Assembly: GCA_001584585.1 (NCBI GenBank)
Contig: LSYV01000009.1
Span: forward strand, 1,710,245 to 1,745,564
Direction: 5' to 3'
Origin: Gonium pectorale
Taxonomy: Eukaryota; Chlorophyta; Chlorophyceae; Chlamydomonadales; Volvocaceae
Length of the DNA: 35,320 bases
Of the stretch, positions 33,940 through 35,320 are shown one piece after another. The stretch's first letter is position 1. Every line of letters begins with the position of its first letter. The notes beneath the pieces were generated by a model. That model worked only from the letters and a program-made list of their open reading frames with translations, did not search any database and had not been told where the DNA came from. The position numbers and the translations under genes were made by a program.

Positions 33940-35186
33940 CGGACAGATGCGGAGAGGGGCCGCAGCAGGGCCCGCTCCATGCGGGCCAGCGCATGCTTGA
34001 TGTGTCGTGAGGCGGGAGCGAGCGAGCGGGAGGGGTCCGCGTGCGTGCATGCTTGTGTGTGATCCAGCGTGAAGAGGAAATGACATCGGGGGTGAGTGCA
34101 GGTTGTGTGAGCGAGTCGAGTCCGCATTGTGTTCGTGGAGACGGTCGGAATCTCTGCTGCCGCCAGCTAGCAAGGGGCTGCCAGGGCGGGGGCGTGCGTG
34201 GGCTGCGGGACCACCTGCAGTAGCTGCGTGCCTGCTTCGGGCCGAAGCATGCATATGCGGTCAAATGTTCCGACTGCGGACGAATAAAGGTATGTAGAGT
34301 TTTTCAGTAGCGCTACATGTCACCGGCTGGTCGGACGCAGCTGTGGCGCTCCGCAACGAGTGCTTGAGCGTACCGTTTGGTGCCTTGAGGGCTTGGGCCA
34401 CAGTGCCATGCTCGCGGTGCATTGATCGAACGAATCGTCGTACGCTGATGAGCGGCGGCCAGTATCGCAGCAAAGGGTTGGCCCGCTGGCCCGCAGGCTG
34501 CCCGCAGAGGGGCTGCTGGCCACGCGAATCGGCTCCCGTCCTGCCATAGCAGCATGGGTGTAACACCCTTATGCTCCAATTATCTCAGAACACGAAAGGA
34601 AAGTGAACACGGCGCACAACCAAACCGCAGCAAGGACCTGAACGGGCCGTGGGCTTCAGCGTGTATTGTTGTGAGCGAGGCCATCCACACGCGACCGTCA
34701 TACGGGTGTGTCCCTACGGCCAACAAGTAATCTATGCACCCCAAAACCGTACACCATCCAGCCACCGAACACCATGTACTCGGTCTTGAAGCACTTTCGT
34801 CACCGTGGAAAATCTGGAAATATGTAGGCCCACAAAGAGCACACAAGCACAGCCAAGCACAGTGAGTTAGGAGTCCATCATCACGGCCACTGCGCGTACG
34901 AAAGGAACATTCCCCTGCCAGCACCGCACCAAGCTGCCACCCGCCCGGCACGCCTGGTCGTCCCGCCCGCTGGTAGATACAGGTTACAGGTTACACGTCC
35001 GTCAAAGCCGGGGGGGGGCCATGGACGAATTGCGAATATTGGGGTGGGGAGGGTGGGGGAGCGGGTTATGGTCCTCATCGCTACCCCGCTTCAGCGCCTG
35101 GCGCCGAAGAATGGCGTGCCTGGTATCCCAGACAGCCTGTAGGTAGGCTCCTACCGCAGCTGGCGGGGCCTCCTTCATAACAGTAA
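33940..35186. other. Intergenic region right of the PRAI gene
   Basis: The first ~620 bases are likely the PRAI 3' UTR, ending near TGTAA at 34559-34563. Beyond it no host gene is recognised. From about 35190 leftwards a minus-strand open frame appears to be the frameshifted end of the retrotransposon described at 35002-35320. Confidence 0.5.
34559..34563 (+). terminator. TGTAA polyadenylation signal for the PRAI gene
   Basis: TGTAA about 620 nt after the PRAI stop codon. No earlier copy was seen. Confidence 0.45.
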
Positions 35187-35320
35187 TCATGCTAAGCCCA
35201 AAGCAGTCTCAAATTGGTCGCGGAGTTGCTCGTAGCATGGGCATTCGCAGAACACATGTAGTTCATCCTCTACGGCCGCGGGGTCACCACAGGCCTTGCA
35301 CGTTCGCTCAGCCCGGGCTC
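35002..35320 (-). mobile_element. C-terminal remnant of a LINE-type retrotransposon, frameshifted
   Basis: On the minus strand from 35318 the frame reads ERTCKACGDPAAVEDELHVF followed by CECPCYEQLRDQF, stopping at TGA 35189-35187. The pattern C-x2-C, then EDE-x-H, then C-P-x-Y-x2-LR-x2-F is the zinc-finger motif (zf-RVT type) at the end of many non-LTR retrotransposon ORF2 polyproteins. A second frame starts at 35190 (VGAYLQAVWDTRHAILRRQA) and runs to 35002. It looks like the last helices of the same protein in another frame, so the copy has a frameshift or an early stop. The reverse transcriptase would lie outside the window to the right. This identification rests on the short motif only. 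Confidence 0.6.

Overview
The window looks like nuclear DNA of a green alga of the Chlamydomonadales, most likely a volvocine or Chlamydomonas-like species. The reasons are: coding exons with strong G/C third-position bias set in less biased non-coding DNA, many short GT-AG introns with C-rich acceptors, long 3' UTRs with the green-algal TGTAA polyadenylation motif, and proteins that match land-plant and algal families, several with arginine/alanine-rich plastid-type leaders. All gene models were assembled by eye. For each one the exon phases close and the total length is a multiple of three.

Layout, left to right: (1) 1015-2898 (+), a complete glycolipid transfer protein (GLTP) gene with a tandem hairpin repeat just upstream. 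(2) 4880-7663 (+), a prohibitin of the PHB1/plant PHB3 type with one GC-AG intron. (3) 9439-10506 (-), a DUF4079-like four-helix plastid membrane protein, convergent with prohibitin. (4) 10732-14521 (+), a plastid-type S1-domain protein with very acidic linkers, divergent from gene 3 across 225 bp. (5) A repeat-rich stretch of about 2.4 kb with a 349-base assembly gap (15825-16173). (6) 16936-23817 (+), a 1401-residue E3 ubiquitin ligase with the architecture of plant RKP/KPC1 (SPRY plus long helical body) but ending in a U-box instead of a RING. (7) 24286-28149 (+), the plastid acetyl-CoA carboxylase carboxyltransferase alpha subunit. (8) 29470-30727 (-), an ABM-fold (antibiotic biosynthesis monooxygenase-like) protein with a long disordered tail and a second GC-AG intron. 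(9) 30999-33939 (+), phosphoribosylanthranilate isomerase of tryptophan synthesis, divergent from gene 8 across 271 bp. (10) At the right edge, the frameshifted C-terminal end of a LINE-type retrotransposon on the minus strand.

The genes are ordinary nuclear housekeeping genes and do not form a pathway. Several probably act in the plastid (DUF4079 protein, S1 protein, ACCase alpha-CT, PRAI, perhaps the ABM protein), one in mitochondria (prohibitin), and two in the cytosol or nucleus (GLTP, the SPRY/U-box ligase). I found no CRISPR array, tRNA, rRNA or bacterial-type operon. The most interesting observation is the apparent swap of the catalytic module in the RKP/KPC1-like ligase.
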